Below, one piece after another: positions 43,401 through 51,620 of a stretch of DNA of 64,000 nt; within the stretch, counting starts at the first letter, position 1, and every line of letters starts with the position of its first letter. The DNA is from Vigna angularis (taxonomy: Eukaryota; Streptophyta; Magnoliopsida; Fabales; Fabaceae). The notes under the pieces are model-generated. The model ran no database searches. It saw only the letters and a program-made list of their open reading frames with translations, and was not told the DNA's origin. The stretch is taken from positions 3,608,501-3,672,500 of the forward strand of contig NC_068971.1 in the NCBI RefSeq assembly GCF_016808095.1, read 5' to 3'. A program made the position numbers and the translations under genes.

Positions 43401-46400
43401 GGGCACACAATTGAAAATCAGCTTGTTTCCATTGTTCAGCTATGTCAGAAGGTACTTGACTCCCATCCTGCTCAAGGTGGTCATAACGTCCTTGACCAAG
43501 GAACCACATTTCTACAGCAGCAGACCAAGACATATAATTCTTTCCATTTAGCTTTTCGGAAGTGATTGAGGGACTTTCAGAGAAAGAAAGAGCACTTCCA
43601 GATGCCATTCTTTGATAAAAACAGGAGAGGGAATCAGAAAATCCGTGAAGGACCAGAAAACCCTAGAGGGTTTCTTAAGGTTTTCTTAAAAGGGAGCTTC
43701 TGGACCCACCAAAGTAAGATTTTGAGGGTCAAAATGGACAGAGGAGCTGAGGGCGACGGCTATGGAGGTGGCGCGGAAACTTTCTGGTGAGCAGAGGGCG
43801 GCGCGTGGACAGCACGCGCCTATTCGCAGCGCGCAAAGAGGTGGCGCATGACGGAGCGTGGAGGAGAATCAGGCGAACCCACCGGCGTGGTTGGCTGTCG
43901 CGTGAAGAGGCGAACCAGATCCAGTGGTCGCCGGACGGAACAGTGGCGGCGGACGTCGGCGGACGGCGGATAGCGGCAGACGGTAGCGGACAGATACCAG
44001 GATGGCGGCCAAGTTGAAAAACTTGAAATTGCAGTTGACAGCTGCAAATAGTGGCGAGACAGCCGCAGACAACGACGAACGGCACCGGACAGGTGCGACC
44101 AGCAGTGACCGTGCTGGTGAACAACACACGGAAACCAGAGCAGGATGAACCCGCTCTGATACCAACTTGAGATCTAAAAGAGAGAAAAAAATGTTTCTCA
44201 AAGACTTATTTCATTTCTACTCTTAAGCTTACATTTATAGAACTAGAGAGAGTGCTCTCTAGTTGTAACCCACTTAATACAACTCACACACAACTCATAC
44301 ACACTCATACACACTCACACACAGCTCATACACACTCACCCATAAACCAATATTCTAACAAATTTAATTATCAAAAGGTATGTGTCATGTAACATCAGCT
44401 ATCCCATGTAAGAAATTGGGACTGTCTCGAAAAAATTATGTTTCTTCATGGCAAGAATTAAAATCTAAAGAGGACACAAATTTCAGAAATTTCCACTTGG
44501 GAGGAGAAACATCTTGCCCATAGATCCCATACCCTATTACAGTACAAAACTAAATACCTTGAAGCACCACACTCAGTACAGATTGTATCCAAAAGATTTT
44601 CAGCCAAAAGCTTAGCATCATCAAGGCTTTTTGCATTGCTGCTGGACAACAACAGATGCAGAGGCTGCTGTCCATCTGCAACCAGAAAGGTAATCAAATG
44701 AAAAATATATACAATGAATAAATGAACTATGCTGAAATACCATGCCCTTCAGAAGTCGAGATGACAGAAATGAGAAGGCACCTTCTGCATTCAAGCATTC
44801 ATTGTTTCCTGAACCATGTCCTCTCAGTATAACTGTTGCTCCTGTTTCATTCATAATGTGATTTATATACTGGTCCTGCACGTTCAAATCCAAACCACCA
44901 CCAACACCAAAACAATTTCTCCCAATCGTATGGAGATGTCAGAGAAAGCTTGAAACATTAGATTATCTCGACTTCATTGTACACGATGTAAAATTCAGAA
45001 AACACTAAAGAATTATATCTACCAAATAGAAATAAAAATATGGCAATAGCATTGGATAAAAAAATACAGACTAATTATTTCTATAGGTCAAGGTTACTGA
45101 TTAGCATAGTTCCGGATCTTTTTTTGGTAAATATAATTTTACATATTGAAGAGTAAATACAAAATGTCCAGCCTATATATTTTACTGGTAATTAACTTTC
45201 TTACTAGTAGTATTTGGCAAGCGCCCCCTGTTCTTGTGACTTCTGAGTGTGGACACAAACTTACATGTCAGACAGACTCTCAGACAAGTTAAATATTCAT
45301 TGGAAAAAGGTGCTTCTATAGTAATCAGACAAGCCGTTTTTCACCTTTTTGAACATTACTTTCAGCAACTAACAAGTATTACAGTGGCATATGTAACCAT
45401 AGAGGGCAACAACTGTCCATCCACCCTTTTCTTGCCTAATCAACTCATGGAAAAACAGTGCTCATATTAATACCTCAATATTTTCACACCATCAAATCAG
45501 ATGTTAACAAAGACATGGGCACTCCTAGTGAGTGAAAGGCTAGAATAGTATGAAAACAAAAAACATCAGATGAGTAAGTGGTCACATCACATATCAAATG
45601 AGACCAAATAAACTTGTAGGCTTTAGAAAGCATCTAATAAAATTTCTTAAAGGATTATCCAGATACGGTCATGCATGAACTCTGACCTCGAAAAGTGACT
45701 AGACAAATCAATTGAGTACAGAAGGGCTTACATTTGGTCCACGTATCCGAGCCACAATGTTCAATGAAGGATCAGCATCAAAACCCAAAAACACACACGT
45801 AGTCAGCACCTGATTCAGTAAGACATTTCAGTTGTTAACACATCACGTCAGAACTATGTGCACTTGCTAGTAATATATGTATGTCTACCTTCGGTCCACT
45901 AGGTGAGGCAGAAGAAATTGACTGTGAATTTTGCCCAAGCTTGAGCATTTCTTCAATCATTGCAGCAGCACGATCAACAGCTAAAATCCTTTCTGCTGTC
46001 TCTTTTATCTGCAATACATTTGATGTCACCAAAAGCAAACCATCTTAGGTAATTCACTACTGTGTAACACTACCATTAGAGAACATGAAAACAAACAAAG
46101 TGCAGATAAAAACAAGGCTGCAGTTTCTATTTCAAGAATAAGAAAACATTTTAAGTTACAAATACATCAATCCCTTTCATATGACATTTCATTCATTGCT
46201 GTGATTATATATTATTTTTCTTTTGACTTCTGAAATCTTTCCAATCCAAGTTATAAATGTTTGCTTTCATATCAAAACAAAGAAATACAAAAAAAAATAA
46301 TGAAATCTGATAATTTAACTCGATCATCATGCTATATGAAATCAAGTAGCAGCTTTTACATGAGCTCCTGCAGATATGTGAAGATACAGTGGTTTCTCTC

Positions 46401-48362
46401 CATCAAGTGGTACAGTAGGAGGTCGATACTTTCCCCTGTGGGAAAATTCCAGATATATGTTACATTAACAGCATATAATATAAAACACTAACAGGATTTT
46501 AGAAATGCCTTAAAGACCTACCTAGTAATTACTATGGCACCAGTACACCTCTGGATCTACAAGAAGAAGATCAATCACTAAAGATTAATTAAGAGGTGTT
46601 TGCAGCTAAAAATGTAAAATTGATTATATATGTCACCTCCTCCTGTGTCTGGCGTTTTGTCAACTTGTAGCGAACAGAAGACTCTGCATCATTTATGACA
46701 ATTTCCCGAGCAATTATTAATTCATCTTGGATCTTTTGCTACAGGAACATTCATCTCACAGTTAAGATAGATAAGAAACTTGAATATTATTTGAAATATA
46801 AAAAATAAATTCATAATAAATAAATAAATAATGAAAAAAGTGGGGAAAAGGGGCTTCAGAAGCATGCTGCAAAATATCTATGTAGATATGTCATTAATTA
46901 GACAGATTATACATTATTCATCTACACTTAAGCAATTATTCTGAGGAATGTATAAGGAAAACAATATATACAAAGAACACTGATGTCTCAAAACACGGAC
47001 CATCACACTACACAAAATGAAATGATAAAAGTTAATATAAACACAGACACAGCCTATTGATTATATCGAAGTCAAAAGTATAGTCACTATTTCACTCCAT
47101 CTCAACCAAAACACATTATGAAAACCTATTATTGACTGAGTCAAATTTCAATATAATGTTTAAAGGCTAAAAAAATATAATGTGAAAATATACTTCATCT
47201 TAAATATAACCAACCTAAAAAGGTATACGAGATAGAAAAACAAAATTTATAAATCATGTCATTGACAAACTGCAAAATCAAATTTCCAGAATTTCTAAAG
47301 TTTCGATATCAAAATGTTGTGATGGAGCAAGTTCCCGATAGACTACATCTAGAGAAGGTCACTCCAAGTCTAACCAAATAGAGGGTGACAGGAAAATTCA
47401 ACAAGAGACGGATATTTGTTTCTGCATACTTGAACTTTTCATTATATACTTGTATGCAGTAATATTACTTCTTATTGAGCCAAGGATTTGGTCTTTCAAA
47501 TTGAAGAACTGGTGGAGCACAACTCATCCTCCTTATCATGTTTATTGCAGCTTCAAAGATCTCCCGATCACTCCCAAATTACAAATCCTAAGATGACATT
47601 TCATTTAACAACTACAAACTCCCTTCTCCAAAGAATTAAATGTTGATGCAGCAATTTAACCAAGAAAGGGCACCAGCAAATATGATAAACATCATAAGAG
47701 ATTTGAAATCTACACTCACTTGATTCGTTTTTTGGGCGGCAACAGCAGCTGCAGCAGTTTGTTGCTGAAAATGAGCAGAAGCTGCCAGAGGATTCGTCAA
47801 AAGGGCACCGGAGATCACCGGAACCATACCAGGATATGGAATCCCTCCAAGTGAAACAGCATTGCTCAAAGGGAGTGCTCCAGGTACTGCCATGCCAACT
47901 GGCATCAACGAATCCGCTGGTTGATCCCACTTTCTTTTCTTTCTAAACAAAAACCACAACACTCAAAAATGAAATCCCGAAAGACATGCAACAAAATAAA
48001 ATTTGTTTAGCATTCCCATCACATGTCGATGCATCAACAACAACATATCACATGTCATATTGGCTACCTGACATCACACCACACCATTCTCGGATGTCGA
48101 CGAGACCCTAATTCTAAAATTCCAAACACTACGCTACAAAAAATAACAATTACAATAACCAAATAAAAACAAAGCAGAACGACTAACAAAACGATAGAAT
48201 CAACACCGCACGAAATCCAAACGAATTTCGCATAATTCGAAAAAACACGGAAAATAAGGCATTAGAGTTAAGAAGCCTTTACCTCCGCCGCGTTTGCGAA
48301 GCATCGTTGGACACGGAGGTTTCGTTGGAAGAAGAAACCCTAACGCTGCTATCTTCTGTCAT
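34406..48362 (-). CDS. RIK: RIK, KH-domain RNA-binding protein (12 coding exons)
   Basis: I recognise this as RIK (rough sheath 2-interacting KH protein), a nuclear KH protein linked to chromatin silencing with the AS1/RS2 Myb factor. Exons, in transcript order, are 48283-48362, 47720-47942, 46637-46738, 46522-46556, 46360-46435, 45889-46008, 45732-45809, 44782-44875, 44558-44675, 37707-38370, 34704-34929 and 34406-34530. Frames join cleanly to 1941 bp (646 aa); every intron is GT-AG. A basic 'RKKRKWDQPADSL' segment follows the N-terminus, which could act as a nuclear signal. A first KH-like region spans about residues 133-200. A second (about 213-308) has the SF1-type 'IRGPNDQYINHIMNETGATV' and 'RGHGSG'. 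Exon 10 has a decapeptide repeat (VYSAVPPPQQ type) and Pro-rich sequence; the C-terminus is acidic and ends in FWAL. The donor after exon 10 (GTCATT) is weak. Intron 9 contains a full Copia element and intron 10 a MULE-like element. Confidence 0.92.
36102..36901. mobile_element. MULE-like non-autonomous element in RIK intron 10, with an internal hairpin
   Basis: Inverted termini beginning GGTTTAATTTTACTTG on the left and GGTTTAATTACTTAGTGG read inward from the right bound 800 bp. The flanks are cttaattta and tttaattta, eight of nine matching, as expected of an aged 9-bp Mutator-type duplication. The first eight terminal bases match those of the Pack-MULE at 26298. Inside, 36404-36421 and 36440-36457 form an inverted repeat with 17 of 18 positions paired. 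A more distant pair (about 36374-36402 and 36495-36525) pairs too. No ORF is present. Confidence 0.6.
39316..39320. repeat. Target site duplication of the Copia element, left
   Basis: aattt, repeated exactly at 44361-44365; 5 bp is usual for Ty1/copia. Confidence 0.85.
39321..39516 (-). repeat. 3' LTR of the Copia element
   Basis: 196 bp. On the minus strand it starts TGTTAGAATATTGG and ends TCTCAAGT, so the termini are TG and GT and not the common TG and CA. It contains a run of ACACACTCAT-type repeats. Confidence 0.93.
39517..39528 (-). other. Polypurine tract of the Copia element
   Basis: On the minus strand this reads CTTGAGGGGGAG directly before the 3' LTR. It is the expected plus-strand primer for reverse transcription. 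Confidence 0.85.
39524..41710 (-). CDS. Copia pol, downstream part: integrase C-terminus, reverse transcriptase, RNase H
   Basis: This 728-codon frame starts within the integrase region. It continues through the integrase C-terminal part ('FGCVCFVHDMSPGLDKLSAR', 'KCVFLGYS') and a complete Copia reverse transcriptase ('LDIKNAFLHGDLEEEVYMEQ', catalytic YVDDIV near codon 409). RNase H has 'DADWAGSPIDRRSTTGY' and 'STAEAEYRAMA'. The stop lies in the polypurine region next to the LTR. The ATG at 41708-41710 is probably just the first Met after the break, not a natural start, because in Copia all domains come from one polyprotein. Confidence 0.95.
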   Translation of the reverse strand: MPSSSLNNKVPFSILFPNDPLFHTSPRVFGCVCFVHDMSPGLDKLSARAIKCVFLGYSRLQKGYRCYSPETKKYYMSANVTFFEQTPFFSPSVQDVHILHQVLPLPVVESNISNTSVNPSHTQGPPEPSSPHTDILGHSTPMDNPLPENGGSPSSDSSPSPSLVTPPGEDDSGWPIALRKGTRSTRNPHPIYNFLSYHRVSPSFYSLLSSVSSVVIPKSVKEALDHPGWRQAMIEEMQALDHSHTWELVPLPPGKKAVGCRWVYAIKVGPNGDIDRLKARLVAKGYTQVYGLDYCDTFSPVAKMTTIRLFFAMATIRHWQLHQLDIKNAFLHGDLEEEVYMEQPPGFVAQGESGMVCKLNRSLYGLKQSPRAWFGKFSSIVQKFGLKRSEADHSVFYYHSSPGKCVYLIVYVDDIVITGNDTAGISQLKEYLCRHFQTKDLGSLKYFLGIEVAQSKDGVVISQRKYALDILQETGMIDCRPVDSPMDPNQKLTTEEGELFSDPERYRRLVGKLIYLTITRPDLSFAVGVVSQFMQAPCVGHWNAIIRILRYLKKAPGQGLLYEEKGSLQVSGYCDADWAGSPIDRRSTTGYCVFLGGNIISWKSKKQNVVARSTAEAEYRAMASLTCELIWVKQFLQELNFCDIQSMKMYCDNQAALHIASNPVFHERTKHIEIDCHFVREKLLSKEICTEFVGSNDQLADMLTKSLRGPRIEFICSKLGTYNLYAPA
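41734..43608 (-). CDS. Copia gag, protease and integrase N-terminal part (frame ends early)
   Basis: This 624-codon frame begins at an ATG after the leader. It has a Copia-type gag domain, a CCHC zinc knuckle 'CFYCKRMGHIRENC' (about 234-247), aspartic protease 'WVIDSGAFDHISG' (about 312) and the integrase zinc-binding region ('DRFGHPN' to 'CESCQLGKH'). The integrase catalytic region follows ('IIHSDVWGPS', 'DEYSRCTWVYL', 'RSDNAKEY', 'HTPQQNGIAERKN'). It ends early in integrase at a stop created by a frame change in a run of G near 41740. The following frame picks up the rest. Confidence 0.95.
   Translation of the reverse strand: MASGSALSFSESPSITSEKLNGKNYMSWSAAVEMWFLGQGRYDHLEQDGSQVPSDIAEQWKQADFQLCALLWQSVEPRLLISLFKTCHTFWKKAQSIYANDIQRLYDTANKLACLKMTDHDMVSFMTEAQAAVEELRMFLEVESSEDIKKKLDKYYMVMILRALHPDLNHIRDQLLTSHEVPSMEALTTRLLRVPVPQSQEAHETIAPSLMVATRGRGGRGTRGGGRGGRGNQQCFYCKRMGHIRENCYSLHGFPSKTANISQAETSTSNSKFTEEEYQEYLRLKSNSLAQSSQSPSTSTACISQSMAGPNSWVIDSGAFDHISGNTSLFSNLSLQEKPHFITLANGSKTCSKGVGQVSLSPSLTLKSVLFVPNCPFNLISLSQLTKILNCSITFDSKSFVIQERGSGRQIGEGYEAGGLYHFGFRPRVSCVAALPPKVLHDRFGHPNLSKLKKMCPELSGLQTLECESCQLGKHVRSVFPKRSQSMCTSSFSIIHSDVWGPSRVSSFGFRYFVTFIDEYSRCTWVYLMKDRSELLPIFTSFLNEIKNQFGQVIKVLRSDNAKEYFSSTFSSLLSSHGILHQSTCPHTPQQNGIAERKNRHLVETARTLLLGAHIPVHHWGMPS
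43609..44152 (-). other. GC-rich untranslated leader of the Copia element
   Basis: About 540 bases lie between the primer-binding site and gag. The part from about 43740 to 44130 is rich in CG-containing words (gcggcgc, ggcgga, gcgcg), in sharp contrast to the AT-rich host DNA and the rest of the element. Short frames exist on both strands but I see no family, and I treat them as chance. Confidence 0.7.
44153..44164 (-). other. Primer-binding site of the Copia element
   Basis: The minus strand reads TGGTATCAGAGC, the plant initiator-methionine tRNA primer site, directly adjacent to the 5' LTR with no gap. Confidence 0.92.
44165..44360 (-). repeat. 5' LTR of the Copia element
   Basis: 196 bp, identical by eye to 39321-39516. 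Confidence 0.93.
44361..44365. repeat. Target site duplication of the Copia element, right
   Basis: aattt, matching 39316-39320. Confidence 0.85.
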
Positions 48363-49514
48363 AGTTTAACCAAATCAAGATTGCGAAACAAGAAGATGAC
48401 GAAGAAAAAGAAGTGCAATATTGTCTTTGTTTCTCTTTTCGCTTCTTTTTCGTTTCCGATAGAAAACGAAAGAATACTCAGGGAGCGTCGGAATTGGATT
48501 GGAACGAACGCAATTGCTCGGCGAAACGGGGTTTTGTGCCTCTCGCCCAACTTCGTACGGTTACGTGACTCGGAATAGGATTAAACGACACGATGCAGAA
48601 ATTAAACGACACACTACGGGGATTAAAGCATGACGGGGTTTCACAAGACCAAAGATCATCGCCTGTTTCGTACGTACTACTACTAGAGTCGTGTAATAAT
48701 ATTTATTTGTTTGTTTTGGACTATTTTTTTAACATTTTTTTTCCAAAAAAAAAATGTGTTTGTTTCTCATTTTTCTCAATGATCAATAAATAAGGAAGTG
48801 GAAACAAATGATAATATTTTTTTCACTCTTACAGTTACAAACATAATTTTTCTTCTATCTTAGTTTCCACTTTATTTTATTTTTCTATTATATAATTTTT
48901 TTTTATCTTTGTCCTTCTTTTTCAATGATCAATCTTAGATGTGGTCTACCATGGATTACTATTATATTTTTTGAGGACATTTTTCTGATAAGCAATATTT
49001 GTACACTTATCATATAACATGTAACATAATTAGGAGATTCATAATCTCCTAGAGAAGCATTATCGAGGTCAATCCAAGTAAATGATCATTAGATATCCTT
49101 TGAGAATGTGATTTTCTTTTAGAAATTATACGAGGATTACATTTACATAAAGTTACACTACAAAAAATAAATTAATTAAAATTAAAGTATATTTACCAAA
49201 TTTCTATATCATTATAAATATAAATTCTAACCAAATGTTTTATTGTCAAATATGCCATATATAAGTAGAATAAATATAAAAGAAAAAAGAGCAATGATGT
49301 ATGGATTCAGAAATTCAGAGAAAGTGAAAGACAAGTTTATGCATCTGATTGGACCGGTTTTTTACAGTAGTATATAAAAGAACTTTTCAGAATTTCGTGT
49401 CATTCTCCTCTGCATGCACTTCTTCTCTCCAAGTTTCTGAATTTCATTTTCTTCTCATTCTATCTACAAATTATCTCTAGAAAATTCTCACTTTTCTTCA
49501 TTTGATCATCAATC
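48363..49514. other. Divergent promoter region between RIK and a plus-strand first exon
   Basis: RIK starts leftward at 48362 and a candidate exon starts rightward at 49515. The first 230 bases beside RIK are GC-moderate and free of TATA, consistent with a RIK 5'UTR and promoter. The remainder is AT-rich, up to a TATA box at 49371. No other gene is seen. Confidence 0.55.
49371..49380 (+). promoter_or_regulatory. TATA box of the putative plus-strand gene
   Basis: tatataaaag, a near-ideal plant TATA box, is followed about 30 bases on by a C/T-rich stretch suitable for a transcription start. A CT-rich 5'UTR of about 105 bases then leads to the ATG at 49515. Confidence 0.6.
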
Positions 49515-49583
49515 ATGTCGTGCCTGAGCTTTCCTAGTGTCAGAAGCTTCCTTCTTCACCAATCAAAAACAATCTTTAAGTTG
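49515..49583 (+). CDS. Putative first coding exon of an otherwise unseen gene
   Basis: The ATG follows a good TATA box and a C/T-rich leader. The 23 codons read 'MSCLSFPSVRSFLLHQSKTI' then FKL, without acidic residues and with Ser, Arg and Lys, which would suit a plastid or mitochondrial targeting peptide. The exon ends in a perfect donor 'TTG|GTAAGT'. No downstream exon could be found before the Ogre element at 50459. The rest of the gene may lie beyond the window, or the exon may be a relic. No function can be assigned. Confidence 0.45.
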
Positions 49584-50458
49584 GTAAGTTCATCCTCTTC
49601 TCAGAAATTCTGGTTTCTGTTACATGCAAGTGAAGTCTCGAGTTGCATGTGTTCATCAAATTTCTTTTTTGGATCTGACTTCATTTTGGTTCTATGTTTG
49701 GTCTTTTCTCACCAAACGTTGATCTATAGGTGTTCATAGAGTTTCTTTCGGTGCAAGATTCAAGTTGGGAATTTTGGGATTAAGTTGTTCAGATTTTCTA
49801 AGGTAAGGGAAGCTAGTTAAATCATTTGTTTAGTTGATGATGTATGAAAACGTGGTTTGATGGTTTTGCATGTGGGAGAAGTTGAATGTTTGAGTGATCA
49901 ACTTGGTTTGTTTGATATATTAAATGTTGTGATTGTTGAGTTGTATATTATATCTATCTTGGAAGGAATTATGGGTTGAAAAACATTCAGTTTTGGTAAA
50001 TTCTAGTGTGTATTTCATTCTGCAGAAGTTCTACAGAATTATGCAGAATGTTGACGTTCGTTGTTGACTGCTCAGTCAAGTTTAGGTATTCATTTTCATA
50101 GTAGTATTCGGTCTTAGGATCGTTCGGTGTTGTTCTAACGTTCGTTTTCGGCCTTGGCAGTATTTAATTGGATAATAGCATTCGAGTTAGTATCACTAGA
50201 TTTTGTACAATGGTTAGGTTTTGTATTTCCGTTGGGTCTTAATAGTGTTTGGTGTTGTATTCGTGTTCCGTTTGTGTAGGACTCAGGGTTATATTAACGT
50301 TCGATTTTTAGTAGTATCCGGTTTAGTTATAATGTTCGTTTTGTACTAGTATACGGTTTACCTATAAAGTCTGTTCTCTCACTAGTGTTTGGTCTCGCGT
50401 TATCGTTCAGTATTGTATCGATGTTCAGTATTAACGGTGATAGTCTTCCTATGGGCCT
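49584..50458 (+). other. Intron-like non-coding stretch with recurrent GTTCG words
   Basis: No ORF is seen. From about 50055 to 50430 the words 'acgttcg', 'cgttcggt' and 'tgttcgtttt' recur. This is the reverse complement of the CGAACG vocabulary that fills part of the neighbouring Ogre LTR. The last bases before the Ogre LTR (ggcct, 50454-50458) are the expected place of a target duplication, but the other end is outside the window. Confidence 0.5.
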
Positions 50459-51080
50459 TGTCGCAACCGGAATCGCGACGGGACGACGATCCTTAAAAAA
50501 TAAAATAAAAAGTTTCGAAAAAGAGATTTGGAGTCGCCACCATAGTTTATTCTGGAAAACTACGGAAAAACCATAAAATGATAAGGCATGGTCAATTAGA
50601 ACCAGATTCTTGGTTCGGGAGTCGGTTACGTGTAGGGAAGGTATTAGCACCCTACAACGCCTGCCCTAAGGCAGTACCTTTAACTAAATGCGCGAATGTG
50701 GATGTGGTTTTCAAAATGTTTAACTTTCCCTTGAAATAAAACTCTAAAGGAACAAACAATATTTTTTAGTTTTTTGGGCCCGACAAGGATTGACCTTGCT
50801 CCTACGTAATCTCATTCAAAATGAGAAATCAGGGTTACGTAGTTCTTTTTGAAATTGTTTGAAAATATTGTTTGAGAAATTGTTCAGAAAATTTGTTTGG
50901 AAAATGATTATGGATAAATTTGGATTTTTGGGAAAGTGAACCTGACAAGGACTGGCCTTGCTCCTACGTATCTCCATTTTTGATGGAGAATCAAGGGTAA
51001 CGTAGTTCTGGGAGGCAGTATTGTTTGTTGATTGAAATTGTTGATGTTTTTAGTTTTTGAAGATTTTATATGTTTTTGGT

Positions 51081-51620
51081 ATTTTTATTTAAGAAGGATA
51101 AAAGGTTCATAGCACAAGGACGATGCGAGCGATCACACGTGTGCTTAACCTTTAAAACATATTTTTTTTGTAATTTTTATTTAAGAAAGAGAAAAGGTTT
51201 TTAGCACAACGACGATGCGAGTGATCACACGTGTGCTTAACCTTTAAAACATATTTTTGTAATTTTTATTTATGAAAGAGAAAAGGTTTTTAGCACAAGG
51301 ACGATGCGAGCGATCACACGTGTGCTTAACCTTTAAAACATATTTTTGTAATTTTATTTATGAAATAGAAAAGGTTTTTAGCACAAGGACGATGCGAACG
51401 ATCACACGTGTGCTTAAGCTTTAAAACATATTTTTGTAATTTTTATTTATGAAAGAGAAAAGGTTTTTAGCACAAGGACGATGCGAGCGATCACACGTGT
51501 GCTTAACCTTTAAAACATATTTTTGTAATTTTTATTTATGAAAGAGAAAAGGTTTTTAGCACAAGGACGATGCGAACGATCACATGTGTGCTTAACCTTT
51601 AAAACATATTTTTGTAATTA
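51081..51620. repeat. Tandem array of six ~89-bp units in the Ogre LTR
   Basis: Units share 'tagcacaaggacgatgcgag', 'cgatcacacgtgtgcttaac' and 'ctttaaaacatattttt'. Five of the six carry the perfect palindrome CACACGTGTG; the last has CACATGTGTG. Confidence 0.93.

Larger units (their letters stand above)
39321..44360 (-). mobile_element. Complete, very young Ty1/copia retrotransposon in RIK intron 9
   Basis: The element is 5040 bp, lies in the same orientation as RIK, and has two 196-bp LTRs that look identical base for base when read by eye. A 5-bp duplication (aattt) flanks it. Primer-binding site, gag, protease, integrase, reverse transcriptase, RNase H and polypurine tract are all present in Copia order. 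The coding region is broken once, in integrase. Identical LTRs mean insertion was recent relative to the substitution rate. Since it is in sense within an intron, its LTR signals could affect RIK transcripts. Confidence 0.96.

Noticed and set aside
43729..44201. Overlapping frames on both strands of the Copia leader
   Set aside because: CG-rich sequence gives long open frames on both strands by chance; no domain and no conserved start were seen.
51081..51620. CRISPR-like array of regularly spaced repeats
   Set aside because: This is plant DNA, the 89-bp units are contiguous with no unique spacers, and they sit in an LTR.
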